From positions 128,506,501 to 128,570,500 of the forward strand of contig OX465596.1 in assembly GCA_950022295.1 (NCBI GenBank): a DNA stretch of 64,000 nucleotides. The letters are read 5' to 3'. The translations under genes were made by a program, and so were the position numbers. The DNA comes from Bromus sterilis. Its lineage: Eukaryota; Streptophyta; Magnoliopsida; Poales; Poaceae. This document shows, piece after piece, positions 32,910-43,157 of the stretch. The notes under the pieces are model-generated. The model did not search any database. It was not told the origin of the DNA and saw nothing but the letters and a program-made list of their open reading frames with translations. Within the stretch, counting starts at the first letter, position 1. Each line of letters starts with the position of its first letter.

Positions 32910-33700
32910 ATCTGATGGGAACACGAGGGTGGGGTGGGGGGAGGGGAGGGGACTATCTGCTGGCCGCCGCGGATAAGATATGACGGGTGGCAATGGACCC
33001 AGCCGTATATATACACAACTGACGCCAAGAAAAAAAAGATGAAAAATCAAAAACTAATTCAGTTCGGAGATATAGTCAGATGCAGTGCTAGATAGTGATC
33101 AAATGCAGCTCATATGACAAATAATTGCAGCTAGTTGAGCGTGCCCAGTCAAAAACAAATTTGATAACTAACAACTCGATATGCCTAGTTCCTCTCCGCA
33201 ATTTGTGCAACAAAAACGCCAACGTTAGAAACGCACTGCATCACAACAAGAAATCACGCATCAAACTCGAACGCATCGCACGGCCGAGAGGCAGAGTTCT
33301 TCGCCGACGTGCAAAAATTCGCCGAATTAACCAACAAATTGAACGAATTAGCAACTCAATTCGTCGCGGATTAACACAAACATATTCGCGATCTTACAAA
33401 CAGAATGAATTTGCGACGTAATTGAGCGTGATCCCCGCGAAAACGATGGCAGGGCACTGCTAAGGACGAAGAACCGAGACGATTCCGCTACCTACATCGA
33501 TTCCGGTGATTCTTTCACGAAATTTCATGTTTTAGCACACAATACATCATCGCGGATCATCATGGGCACAAGATCACCTAACGAAACAATCAAAACTAGT
33601 CGGAAACGCTAGACCGTTGATGCAGTTCTTCATTACCTCGAATGCGGTTCGTAACAGTATAAAGAAGCAGTGCGCATAGCTTTCTGTTGCAGTTCGGAAT
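32910..33700. other. Region without a recognisable gene, motif-rich
   Basis: Upstream of the B3-like gene. GC-rich promoter-like DNA (32910-33000, containing a TATATATACAC stretch near 33005) is followed by motif copies at 33057-33130 and 33620-33695. The basic 98-codon ORF at 33125-33421 is compositionally odd (Arg/Asn/Ile-rich) and I do not call it a gene. Confidence 0.45.
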
Positions 33701-33726
33701 GTTGTCAGAATAGTTATTCTAACAAC
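33701..33726. repeat. Hairpin at the right edge of the motif field
   Basis: A 12-bp inverted repeat with one mismatch: GTTGTCAGAATA (33701-33712) against TATTCTAACAAC (33715-33726), with a 2-bp loop. It lies exactly where the TGCAGTTC motif field ends and the long inverted-repeat element begins. Confidence 0.75.
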
Positions 33727-33733
33727 GATGTCA

Positions 33734-33795
33734 GAATAGACCAGCATTATATATATATAAATATAAATATATATATATATAATGCCGGTCTATTC
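33734..33795. repeat. AT-rich palindrome at the left end of the inverted-repeat element
   Basis: GAATAGACCAGCATTAT (33734-33750) pairs with ATAATGCCGGTCTATTC (33779-33795) around a TA-rich centre. The GGTCTATTCTA outer sequence recurs at the far right end (51770-51780, inverted) and as AATAGACCC near 37490. Confidence 0.7.
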
Positions 33796-34967
33796 TACAA
33801 TCGATGATAGAATAATATTCTCCAATAATCTCGTACTGCCCGAGATGACGATCTCGTACTTCGCACTTCTTTTGTAATACACTGTCGTACTTCTTTTTCG
33901 TAAAGTCGGTAATGTTCTTCTGTATGTGTGTAGTAATTCAGCCGTAGATTTTAAACCGCTCATCAGAATTGCGTAAATGATACGCCGTTGGAAAGCTACA
34001 GAAAATCCTCAACTTATTAGTATTGTGAATTTTTTGAAATTTTTATATTTCTTATTATGAATTTTCAAAAAACAAAAAACAACACAAGCTGATTGAAAAG
34101 TGTTTTGCACGCAATTTTTTTAATTTTTTATTATGAATTTTCAAAAAACAGAAATCATCACAACCTGATTGAAAAGTGTTTTGCATGCAATTTTTTACCC
34201 ACTTCTCGGAATCACACAAACGATATGCCGTTGGAAAACTACTGAAATTTCCAAATGTTTTTATATTTTGTTGTTTTTCAAAAAAATTATAGCTTTTGAA
34301 CAATTTTGAAAATACTAAAAATCAGTTTTATTAAAAGATGACTATTGATAAGTTTTAGACCTCAAAATGATGCAAATAATATGGCGTTGGAAAGCTATTG
34401 AAATTTACCATCTTTTTCGTGTATTAAGGTTGTTGAAATTTTATATAATTTTTGAGCAGTTTTAAAATAGACGAACAGTAATACGATATTAATTTTTTTA
34501 ACCACTTATCGGACTTGTGGAAATGATATACCTCTGGAAAGCTACTAAAATTTACAAACGTTTTCGTGTTTTAAGTTTTTTTCAAATTATGCCTAGTTTT
34601 TGGAAAATTTTGAAAATACTAAAAATCAGTTTTTTTTAAGATGAACATTAATGTTCATCGGACTTCAAAATGATGCAAATGATATGGCGTTGGAAAGGTA
34701 TTGAAATTTAGCAACTTTTTCGGGTTTTAATATTTTTCCAATTCTTCACGATTTTTTAACAATATTCAAAATACCGAGATTTTTTCTGTTCCAAAGAAAC
34801 GTATTATTGTACTTCTGTGATTATGAGTTTCGTACTGCCCGATAATAAATAAATTTTTGTACTGCTCAAAATGATTAAATTGTATTACCCATATTTTTTT
34901 TCACAGAACTCAAATTCACTCGACATGTATCTTGTAATTTTGTGAAGTATGTGTTTCGTACTGCCCG

Positions 34968-35005
<38 letters not shown>

Positions 35006-36000
35006 TGTACTGCTCAAAATAAATAAATTGTACTGCTCAGAGTTTTTTAAAAGAACACAACTTTGCCTTATACTTCTGTGGAATATAAGTTTCGTACAAC
35101 CTGAGATGACGATCTGGTACTGCTTCCTTGTAACACTATGGTACTACCTTTAGTAGACATGGTACTGCTCAGAGTGATTCAATGTTACTGCTGAAGATGA
35201 AACAATGGTAGTGCCGCCTATAAAATACAGTGTAAATTGTACTACTTGGAACGAATCATTAGCATTGCCTAGAGTGAATCTGTGGTACTGCTCACATCGA
35301 TTTAATGGTACTACATGGTCATAAAACGAATTCTGTTTTTTAATTTCTACTTCGTGTTGCTTTTGTATAATTGATGATATTAATATTTTATTTTTTAGTA
35401 TGAGGTTTTTGTGCTGCTTATGATATTTCGTTGTTTTTCAATTTCTCAAGAGATAAAAATGAATGATCGTATTTCAAAACAAGCTACACACAAAACAGTT
35501 GTCGAATTGCAAGTTTAATTTATCATTCGAAATGATGCAAATGATATGACGTTGGAGAGGTACTGAAATTTCACAACTTTCTCATGTTTTACCATTTTTT
35601 CAATACTTCATGGATTTTAAAAATATTTAAAATACCAAGATTTTTCTTTTCCAAAAAGACACAGTAGTGTACTTCTGTGAATATAAGGTTCGTACTTCCC
35701 GGCAATAAAAAAGTTTCCGTACTTCACGAAATGAATAAATTATATTGTCCATAATTTTTTCCATAGAACTTCATTTGCCTCGACATGTATATTGTACTTC
35801 TGTGGAATATGAATTTCGTACTGCCCGACAATAAACAAGTTTTTCTAGAACGCAAAATATATTTAAATTATATTGTCCGAAGTAAATCAATGGTACTTCC
35901 AGGGATGATTTAGTGGTACTGCCGGCAATGAAAATGTTTGTACGGCTTCTTTTATAATTTTTTAGTTTGTACTGCTTTATAATTTATGTTCTGCACTACT
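33785..36000 (+). repeat. Left inverted arm with internal repeats
   Basis: It contains a recurring block with ATGGCGTTGGAAAGCTA-like text at about 33982, 34227, 34384, 34530, 34686 and 35548 (spacing often 146-157 bp), plus many GTACTGC and GTACTTC motifs from 33830 to 35960. The arm is repeated in inverted form at 48952-51803. There are no convincing genes. Confidence 0.75.
34968..35005. repeat. (ATA)n microsatellite
   Basis: About twelve trinucleotide units in the left arm. The right arm has only a short interrupted version of this at the matching places (ATTATTATTATC near 49570). Confidence 0.9.
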
Positions 36001-36104
36001 AATTATATTATTGTTGTATTTTTTTGTCAGAGATATTGTACTCCTTAAATGTGTGCCAAGTTGCTTGCTTGTTTTTTGCTTATGTGTGCCACGTGCTTGT
36101 ACAG

Positions 36105-36326
36105 GCTACTGGAAAAAAAACTATAGTACCGATAGACAAAGAGTACAGGAGAGCACCAATGTATTCAAATGGCAAACCAGTGCATGGCAGCAAATTTAAA
36201 TCCAAAGATATTGCTATGTACGTAGGTGGATGTGAGGTGATAGCTTCAGTGAACCAACACTGTTTGTTTGGTAAGAACAATAAGCAGGAATCAAAGCCAT
36301 TGGTGCAGCCTCTCAAGTCTGAGTGA
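36105..36326 (+). pseudogene. Unrecognised exon-like segment in the core of the inverted-repeat element
   Basis: A pyrimidine-rich tract ending TTGTACAG precedes an open stretch of 73 codons (ATGKKTIVPIDKEYRRAPMY ... MYVGGCEVIASVNQH) ending in TGA 36324-36326. Codon-like composition and an acceptor site suggest the last exon of a captured gene. I do not recognise the protein. No upstream exon is evident in the arm. Confidence 0.3.
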
Positions 36327-36649
36327 CGACCTATCAGAATAGCATATGATGGGAAAAGGAACTGGATGAAACATGGAAATATACATTTCTAACCTTATAT
36401 TCTGAATGAAAAGCAACAGTACTATGCTGTTAACAAGTATTTGCAACGCCACAAATGTACATCTCATTTTCTCAAATAAAAAAGCACTACGAGTTGGCAC
36501 ACGAACTTCAGTTGATTAATTTGGTGTGCAAGTGTGCCATGAGCCCATGACAGGGTGACAATGTTGGCACTTTATTATTGCAATGTAATATTGTTACAAA
36601 CCGATGGTAAACTACTCCAGTAGAAAATAAACAAAAATAAACTAAAAAC

Positions 36650-37064
36650 TATCTCAAATCACTGCAGCCTACTGTGACCCTTTCTTTCTGATGATGGTGC
36701 CTTGGAACGGGAACCTCCATTTCCACTCCGGCAATGCCAGCATGTGGCCGGCTTCCAGCACGGTCCTGCAGCAAAAACTCTGACGATGTTACAGCCACTG
36801 ATGCCTCTTGTACTTGCTCCCAATGAAGACTTTCTTCACAATCAATTTTTGACATTTTACAGCCATAGCATCACCGGCAGAACAATTTTGGGAGATTCCA
36901 CGAGCACAGGAGGAATCAATCGATAGACGGAGGCATGCGCAGATGAGGAGCACGGAGATGGTGCGCGACTTGTAGTGCCAGATCGTCCACGGGTCGTGAT
37001 GATTGCCCGGCAGAGTGGGCGGTTGCGCCCTCTCATCGTCGTTCCTCGTGGTCCTCTGCCTCAC
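36650..37064 (-). pseudogene. Unrecognised minus-strand coding-like segment
   Basis: Minus-strand open stretch of 91 codons (36789-37064; HHDPWTIWHYKSRTISVLLI ... KCQKLIVKKVFIGSKYK) with a hydrophobic stretch ISVLLICACLRL. It lies downstream of a GC-rich leader and a TATA-like CTATATAAC near 37395 (minus). It looks like a gene fragment captured by the element. I cannot name it. Confidence 0.3.
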
Positions 37065-37384
37065 GGCTCAGGGAGGCCCGGCGAGTGGCACAGGGAGGAT
37101 GCCGTTGCGGGCGCTGGTGTAGGGGAGGCAGGCCCGACAAGCGGCGAGAGGAGGAGGCTGCCATGGAGGGTGCCGTTGCAGGGGAGGAATTCCAGGAAGT
37201 GGCGCGGGGAGGAGTCTGTGGAGGGCATCGGCGGGGCGGAGGGATGTCCGGTGAGCGGCACGGTGGCGGAGGCATTTTTTTGGGAGGAGGGGGTAGAGAG
37301 GTGGGGGCGCTGGTTGGGGAAAAAGGGATTGGTGGAGGAGAGAGAAGGGTGAGGGCCGTGGGGAGATCTTTTATGTGTTTTTCC

Positions 37385-37510
37385 AGCAAGTTGTTATATA
37401 GAGAAGCCTATTGTAGAATAATAGTATAGAATAATAATCTACAATTTCTCTCTCTCTCTATATATATGTATAGGGTGGTATTCTACAATAGACCCACCCT
37501 ATATAAGGCA
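37385..37510. promoter_or_regulatory. Putative divergent promoter region
   Basis: Minus-strand CTCTATATAACAAC (about 37388-37401) faces one way and plus-strand CCCTATATAAGGC (37498-37510) the other. Each is followed by GC-rich leader-like DNA. Between them are a CT/TA microsatellite (37447-37470) and AATAGACCCACCC, which is similar to the outer ends of the inverted-repeat element. Confidence 0.45.
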
Positions 37511-38014
37511 ACTTCCAATTTAACAAAGAAAAAAAAACATCCCCACTTCCCACGTCACACGTCTCATCTCCTACCGCGCCGGCGCCCCGTCCGTTCAGCC
37601 GCCCTGCTCCGGCCGCCCTCCCTCCCCGGCCCGGCCGCGCGCCCTCCCTGCTACGGCCGCCATCCCTCCCCCGCTTGGCGGCGCGCCGTTCCTGCTCCGG
37701 CCGCCATCTCTCCCCCGCCCGGCTGCGCGCCCTACTGCTCCGGCCGCCCTACTGCTCCACCCTATATAAGGCAACTTCCAATTTAACAAAGAAAAAAAAA
37801 CATCCCCACTTCCCACGTCACACGTCTCATCTCCTACCGCGCCGGCGCCCCGTCCGTTCAGCCGCCCTGCTCCGGCCGCCCTCCCTCCCCGGCCCGGCCG
37901 CGCGCCCTCCCTGCTACGGCCGCCATCCCTCCCCCGCTTGGCGGCGCGCCGTTCCTGCTCCGGCCGCCATCTCTCCCCCGCCCGGCTGCGCGCCCTACTG
38001 CTCCGGCCGCCCTA
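37496..38014 (+). repeat. 263-bp tandem duplication of a promoter-leader segment
   Basis: Copy 1 (37496-37758) and copy 2 (37759-38014) are nearly identical and include ACCCTATATAAGG, a purine run and a GC-rich stretch. The period is exactly 263 bp. The long ORFs through here (37466-38537) result from stop-poor GC-rich DNA and not from a known protein. Confidence 0.92.
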
Positions 38015-38293
38015 CCTCCCCCGCCCGCCCATGGACGCCTCCTTCCTACCTCCGCCGCGCGCCGGCCGGCTCACTGCATTCCTTCCTCGCGCAAGCCGCC
38101 TTCGCACGCCACCGCCGATGTTCCCAGAGAGACCACTCATCCGCGCGTCGTCGTCTGCCTCCGGTCTCCCAGCGACAGCTGCCTCTGAGCCCACCTCCGC
38201 TCTCCGCCTGTTGCCTCCCCGTTTTCCCGACCTCCGACCTCGGCCGTCGCCGTCGGCGGCGCCGAGTAGACAGCAGCATCACATCCTCACGCA

Positions 38294-38481
38294 CAGTGGC
38301 GGAGCTAGGGGGGGACTAGCAGGGGCCTTGGCCCCCCCTATGCCATGGTACATCAAGGTAAATTTTATGTATAAGCCAGGTTTAGAAACGATTTTTAAGG
38401 AAAATTACTATGGTTGCCCCCCCCAATGGATGATTACCATGGTTTGGCCCCCCTTGAGCTCCATTCCTGGCTCCGCCCCTG
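38294..38481. mobile_element. hAT-type MITE, 188 bp
   Basis: Terminal inverted repeats CAGTGGCGGAGCTAGG and CCTGGCTCCGCCCCTG (two mismatches), flanked by the perfect 8-bp target duplication CTCACGCA (38286-38293 and 38482-38489). The CAG(G/T)GGCGGAGC end is typical of cereal hAT MITEs. There is no coding capacity. The element carries two short C-runs (GGCCCCCCCTA, TGCCCCCCCC). Confidence 0.93.
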
Positions 38482-38489
38482 CTCACGCA

Positions 38490-39244
38490 AGGATGCAGAA
38501 GCGACTCCTAGCTCTCTCTTTCATTGGTGCTAGCTAGGAGTAGAATCAAAAAAGGGAACGCAAATCTTGGCTTTGATCTTACTAGCATGGATGTATTCTT
38601 CTGCCTTAGACATTCTTCTTGTTCCTAGGCTGAGACTCAGACAGCATGCTAGATCACCAAAAATTCCCCTTTATTTTTTCCCTGTTCAATATGTGGATGA
38701 ATCGATCTTTTTATCTTGAAGCAAAATTTGATTAGAGGACTCCCTCATCACACTCACTGTCTGTTTTGAGTTCGTTGTGTTTAATATAGTGATCGATCTG
38801 TGCGAGCGTCGGCATGGTGTTTTTACACGGTGGCTCTTGGATTCCGTCTAGCAGCGGCGGCCGGCAGCTTGGCCGCGAGCCCGAGATTGGATCTGCGGTT
38901 TAGTTATGAACAATAGTGTATTGTATATTTCTGCGTGCAGATGGAATCTGCATCCCCTGGTCATCCCTCTCAAGTCTCCCCTGGTCCATCCCGAATTCTT
39001 ATGTACGGGAGGGCCAGAACCTGAATATTAACTGCAAAAATATTCAAAAATAAGATGAAAATTAGCATTAGCTTTTGCCATTACATATTAAGTTTCTCAA
39101 GTTCTATACGGCATCTAACAAATATTAACAACTTTAGCTGTAAAAGAATTCATCAATAAAAAGTACATGATTTATACAAACAACAATACCGTGGATTAAA
39201 CTTAGTTCGTCAAGTGTGTGCAAAAGATGATTTCTATCTAGGCA
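38490..39244. other. Core flank without a recognisable gene
   Basis: Contains leader- or intron-like DNA (for example GTGCAGATGGAATCTGCATC near 38935, like an acceptor followed by an exon) and an AT-rich part from 39010. I see no identifiable product. Confidence 0.4.
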
Positions 39245-39249
39245 GTACC

Positions 39250-40681
39250 TGATACGTCCAAAACGTATCTATAATTTATGCTTGCTCCATGCATGTTTTG
39301 GGTGATATTTTTATGCTTTTGATACACTTTCATACATTTTTTTATCATATTTGGACTAACCTATTAACTCAGTGCACTCCAGTGCCAGTTTCTGTTTTTG
39401 GCTATTTTTGTATTTCAGGTTTTCCCATTATTAAAAGTGCTCAGAAAATTCCGGGAAAAATATATAAAAATCAGCGTTCCAGAAGCTTCCTTACGCTCGA
39501 AGGGGGGGGGCAGAGGGGCCCCACTTGGTGCCTAGGCGGCCAGTGGGCGCGGCCTAGGGGGTGGCCGCGCCGGGAGGCCGCCTAGACTCCTGGTGGACCT
39601 CCTGGCTGCCCCCCTTGGCCCTTATTTTTACTCGCGTCGCGAAAACCCTGATTCCAAACCCTTTTTCTCCAGAAGAAATTCCGATCTCCGCCGCCATCGC
39701 CACCAAGTTTCGGGGGACCAGAATTCCTGTGTCGGCACTCTGCCGGGACAGGGAAGTGCCCCCGGTTTCATCTCCATCGACGTTGCTTCCTGCCTCCATG
39801 ATGCGGGAGTAATTCCTCCTCGGGGCTGAGGTTTCTACTAGTAGCTATGTGGTCTTCTCTCTCTCCCATGATGTGATCTTGATTGTGATCATAGGCTATG
39901 TTAATCTAGGATGATCCCATGATGTTTCCCCTTCTTCTATGTATTGGATTTATGTACTCACTTGATCTTATCTTGTATAAACCCCGAGACCATGGTGACA
40001 ACGGTATATTGGACATGGGTTAGAAGAATATTTTGATGAGTGATTTCCTCTTTTGTGTGTGGATTGAAGATTGAGAGTCTCTTGGTGCTTTTCTTTGACT
40101 ATCCTTTAGATATGTTGTGGTGATTGTGGTACTCTATTTGGATGGCCGCGGTGACATTGGGAAATCCATAGATAATAACTACGAACTCTGAGGTGTGCTT
40201 TTGTAGCCCTACACAATTCTCGTCCTCTCTTGACCACAAAGGAATGACCTCCGAGTACGTCTCTATTGCATGTTTTGTGGGAAATATCAAGTGATTAGAC
40301 TATGTTAATGTTGTTGGGAGTTGCCACTAGTGAAAGTATGAAGCCTAGGCCTTGTTTCCATCATTGTTACACCGTTTGCACTCACTTTTGTTACATGTTT
40401 GCTTGTTGCACTTTTTATTACAGATTTATATTACTTTGTTTTGCCACACCTATCACTAGTGCATCTATACAACTTCTAGTTGTATTAGGTGTGTTGGGGA
40501 CACAAGAGACTTCTTGTATCTTAATTGCAGGGTTGCTTGAGAGAGAACATCTTCAACCTCTACTTCCCTGAGTTCGATAAACCATAGGTCATCCACTTTA
40601 GGGAAATTGCTGCTGTCATACAAATCTCTGCGCTTGGAGGCCCAATATAGTCTACAAGAATAGAAGCGTGCGTAGACATCA
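39250..40681 (+). repeat. 5' LTR of element B (1432 bp)
   Basis: Starts TGATACGTCCAAAACGTATC and ends GCGTAGACATCA, directly before AGCTATTTC and the primer site. It contains the empty version of the CACTA target (CCCCGAGACCATGG at about 39981). Confidence 0.93.
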
Positions 40682-40690
40682 AGCTATTTC

Positions 40691-40708
40691 TGGCGCCGTT
40701 GCCGGGGA
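40691..40708 (+). other. Primer binding site of element B
   Basis: TGGCGCCGTTGCCGGGGA, the tRNA-Asp-type site of Athila-clade elements, nine bases after the LTR end. Confidence 0.93.
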
Positions 40709-40788
40709 AGTAAGTGCTTGAAGGTATATCTTTAGATCTTGCAATTAAATATTTTCTTTTCTTGTTTTTATTTTTACTAGTTATGTTT

Positions 40789-41951
40789 ATGGAAAACTGC
40801 TCTCTTAGTTTGCTGCTTGGGGGAGGCGGCTTTGCCACATCTGTGGTAGAGATGTCTCCGCCACCTACTGAATGTATCCCTTTTCAAATACCACTTGGGA
40901 TAATTGAAATAATTAGGAATGATTGTTATGATGGGACAGACAATCCTAGTATTCATTTGTTGAAACTTACAGAACTTTGTTAGTTGTTTAAGAATTCAGG
41001 TTTGACAAGAGATGGAGTCATGAGGAAATTATTTGCCTTGTCACTGAAAGGAAAAGCATTGGAGTGGTATAGGCTACTAGATGATTCTCACCTGCTGGAT
41101 TGGGAAGAGATCCAGTCTCTCTTTTGCTCCAAGTTTTATCCTCTTCATGAAGTCCATGAGAATAGGAATTATGTTTATAATTTCTATCCTCATGACGGAG
41201 AGAGCATAGCTCAAGCTTGGGGGAGACTGAAAACTTTAATGCTAAAATGTCCTAACCATGGGCTCCCCAAAGATATCATTATTACTAATTTTTATGCAAG
41301 GCTCTCTCGAAAGGATAAAGACTTGCTCGATGCTTCCTCTATGGGTTCTTTCACAAAAAATAAAATTGATGCTAAATGGGAACTCCTTGAAAGAATTCAA
41401 CGCAACACTGAAGATTGGGAGATCGACAAAGGTAAAGAGTCAGGTATAAATTATGAGTATGAGTGCATTAAGTCCTTTGTTGAAACTGCAAGTTTTTATA
41501 AGTTTAGTGCTCAGTTTGGGCTTGATTCTCAACTCCTTGTTGATTTCCTCAAATCTTTTGCTTCACATCTTAATATGCCTAAGGAGGATTCGATCGAGCA
41601 TCATGAACCATTTAAAGAGATTTGCAAAGAAAATGAAATTGTTCATGATGATTGCAACATGCATGATCCAATTCCTGAAAATGAAGTTTTATATAAGCAT
41701 GTTAATTTTGGTGGGGTGGATAGACCTTGTGAAAGGCCTATGATTGAAGAAGAGAAGTATTGTAAGCAACATAAGCATGAATGAACAATCACTTGGGTCA
41801 AAGATTTAAATGAAATTGCTAGAGAATTGTGTGACCTTTATCCTTTTACTTGTGAACTTTGTGGTATAGAGGGTCACTTTAATTTTCAATGCATGAACTC
41901 TCAAAACATAACTTTTAACCAGTTGTGTGATAACAACTTATGTTATTTTTG
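40789..41951 (+). pseudogene. gag: gag of element B with two in-frame stops
   Basis: Begins MENCSLSLLLGGG at 40789. Core text such as GKALEWYRLLDDSHLLDWEE, FYPLHEVHENRNYVYNF and AQAWGRLKTLMLKCPNH matches gag of elements A and C. TAG 40981-40983 and TGA 41782-41784 interrupt one continuous phase. After the second stop the phase continues to a CCHC knuckle, CELCGIEGHFNFQC (about 41857-41898), expected at the nucleocapsid end, and stops at TGA 41949-41951. The 266-codon open part between the stops (40984-41784) is the longest remaining piece. No protease follows. Confidence 0.85.
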
Positions 41952-42343
41952 ATGTGTCAAGAGTTATCAGAAAATACTTCTTGGCTAGATGTTAATGCCT
42001 TAGGAATAAACAACACTTTGCAAAATTGCCATCTCTATTGTGTTGTTAATTGCCATGAAAATGATTACATAAGTAGATTAGAAAGGAGGGAATTTTACCA
42101 AAGTATAAAAATGTCTCTTATATTTCTACTAATAAAAAGGAGAGTTTCTCCCAAGTTTCCCCTATTGTTTCTAATGATAAACCAGGATATATGGAGAAAC
42201 TTCATCTCCAACCACTCCCTCCTAAGGTGAAGAAGAAGAAAAAGAAGAGGAGGAGGAAGAGGAGCAAGAAGGAAGAAGAATGGGTATCAACCTGGCCTGA
42301 GCATATTCCTCGCATCAATTTTTAACCTAACGGACATAAATTT

Positions 42344-42745
42344 ATGGAGGATGGTGAGCTTGATTGCATTCATTATTATCCTGATGTTAAGTCCGTAGGC
42401 ACTATTGAAGATGATTTTGATTATGATATGCATGATACTTATTGTGATTGGGAAGATGATGATATGGAAAGCTCTAAGCTTGGGGATGATAGGATTGCAA
42501 GTCCTTTACCCATTGGTGATGTGATAATTGATAATTCTTTTGCTAGTAAGAATAAAGACAACATGTTTACAAAAATAGTTGCTAGCAATGATAATGCTCT
42601 TCTCTACTATGATGATGTCATAACTCCTATCTACAGTGATTGGAAAGGTACCTATGACATAAGGAGAATTATCCTTATGAAACTTGTCATAATCATGGAG
42701 GGAATTACTCCCTTACTGAACACCATCTTCCCAATAAACAATTAA
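42344..42745 (+). pseudogene. Second ORF of element B, acidic protein of unknown function
   Basis: An open frame of 133 codons starting MEDGELDCIHYYPDVKSVG, rich in Asp (DDFDYDMHDTYCDWEDDDME). It is preceded by a Lys/Glu/Arg-rich run (about 42230-42285). Similar acidic tails follow gag in Triticeae gag-only Athila relatives as I remember them, but I know of no function. There are no protease or RT motifs. Confidence 0.4.
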
Positions 42746-42830
42746 TCTATAGTGTTCAAGTTGTTTATGATAGGCCTGCTCACACTATTACCAATGAGAA
42801 AGATTATGCTTATGTGGAAAGAGTACCTTT

Positions 42831-43157
42831 TTGCATGTGGATCATGGTAACAATGCTTTATGTGATACTTATATTGTTGAGTTTATTCATGATCCCACTG
42901 AAAATTATTATGATAAGGGAACACATGCTTATAGATATTTTAATAATATCAAGTTCCCTCTCTTTATGTTGAAGGGTTTGAAGTTGCTCTTGTTTTGCCT
43001 TCCTATGCTTATTTCTTTGTGCTTCAAAGAATTATTCTATTGCAATATTCCTATGCATAGGAAGCATGTTAGTCTTAAATGTGTTTGGTATTTTCTTCTT
43101 GATTCTCTCTTTTGTTTTTCTACTCTTATTCTTAGGAGAGCATCATTAAAGTCTTAA
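42831..43157 (+). pseudogene. Third ORF relic of element B, hydrophobic
   Basis: An open frame of 108 codons with NYYDKGTHAYRYFNNIKFPL followed by hydrophobic stretches (LKLLLFCLPMLISLCF, VWYFLLDSLFCFST) that could be membrane segments. It ends before the LTR-proximal non-coding part. The product is not recognised. It may represent a further non-structural protein of this family or a former envelope-position ORF; the sequence does not decide. Confidence 0.35.

Larger units (their letters stand above)
26500..33700 (+). repeat. Dispersed one-strand motif field, TGCAGTTCAC-like
   Basis: Close variants of AATGCAGTTCACTT (also TGCAGTGCAC, TGCGGTTC, TGCAGTTCTC) occur about 35 times by eye. Examples are 27624, 27680, 27730, 27872, 28094, 28158, 28955, 29050, 29093, 29155, 30853, 30872, 32270, 32410, 32620, 33081, 33620 and 33690. 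All read in the same direction on the plus strand. They lie in introns, between genes and outside them, but are rare in the left and right neighbours. Dense short sub-repeats of this sort are known from the ends of CACTA and other DNA transposons; here they cover the whole block. Confidence 0.6.

Noticed and set aside
33125..33421. Basic 98-codon ORF resembling a nucleic-acid-binding protein
   Set aside because: Arg/Asn/Ile-rich composition from AT-rich DNA, no motif, and no splice or promoter context.
37466..38537. Long proline/arginine-rich ORFs (106, 199 and 214 codons)
   Set aside because: They arise from stop-poor GC-rich DNA duplicated by 263 bp and joined to a MITE; frames on both strands are open.
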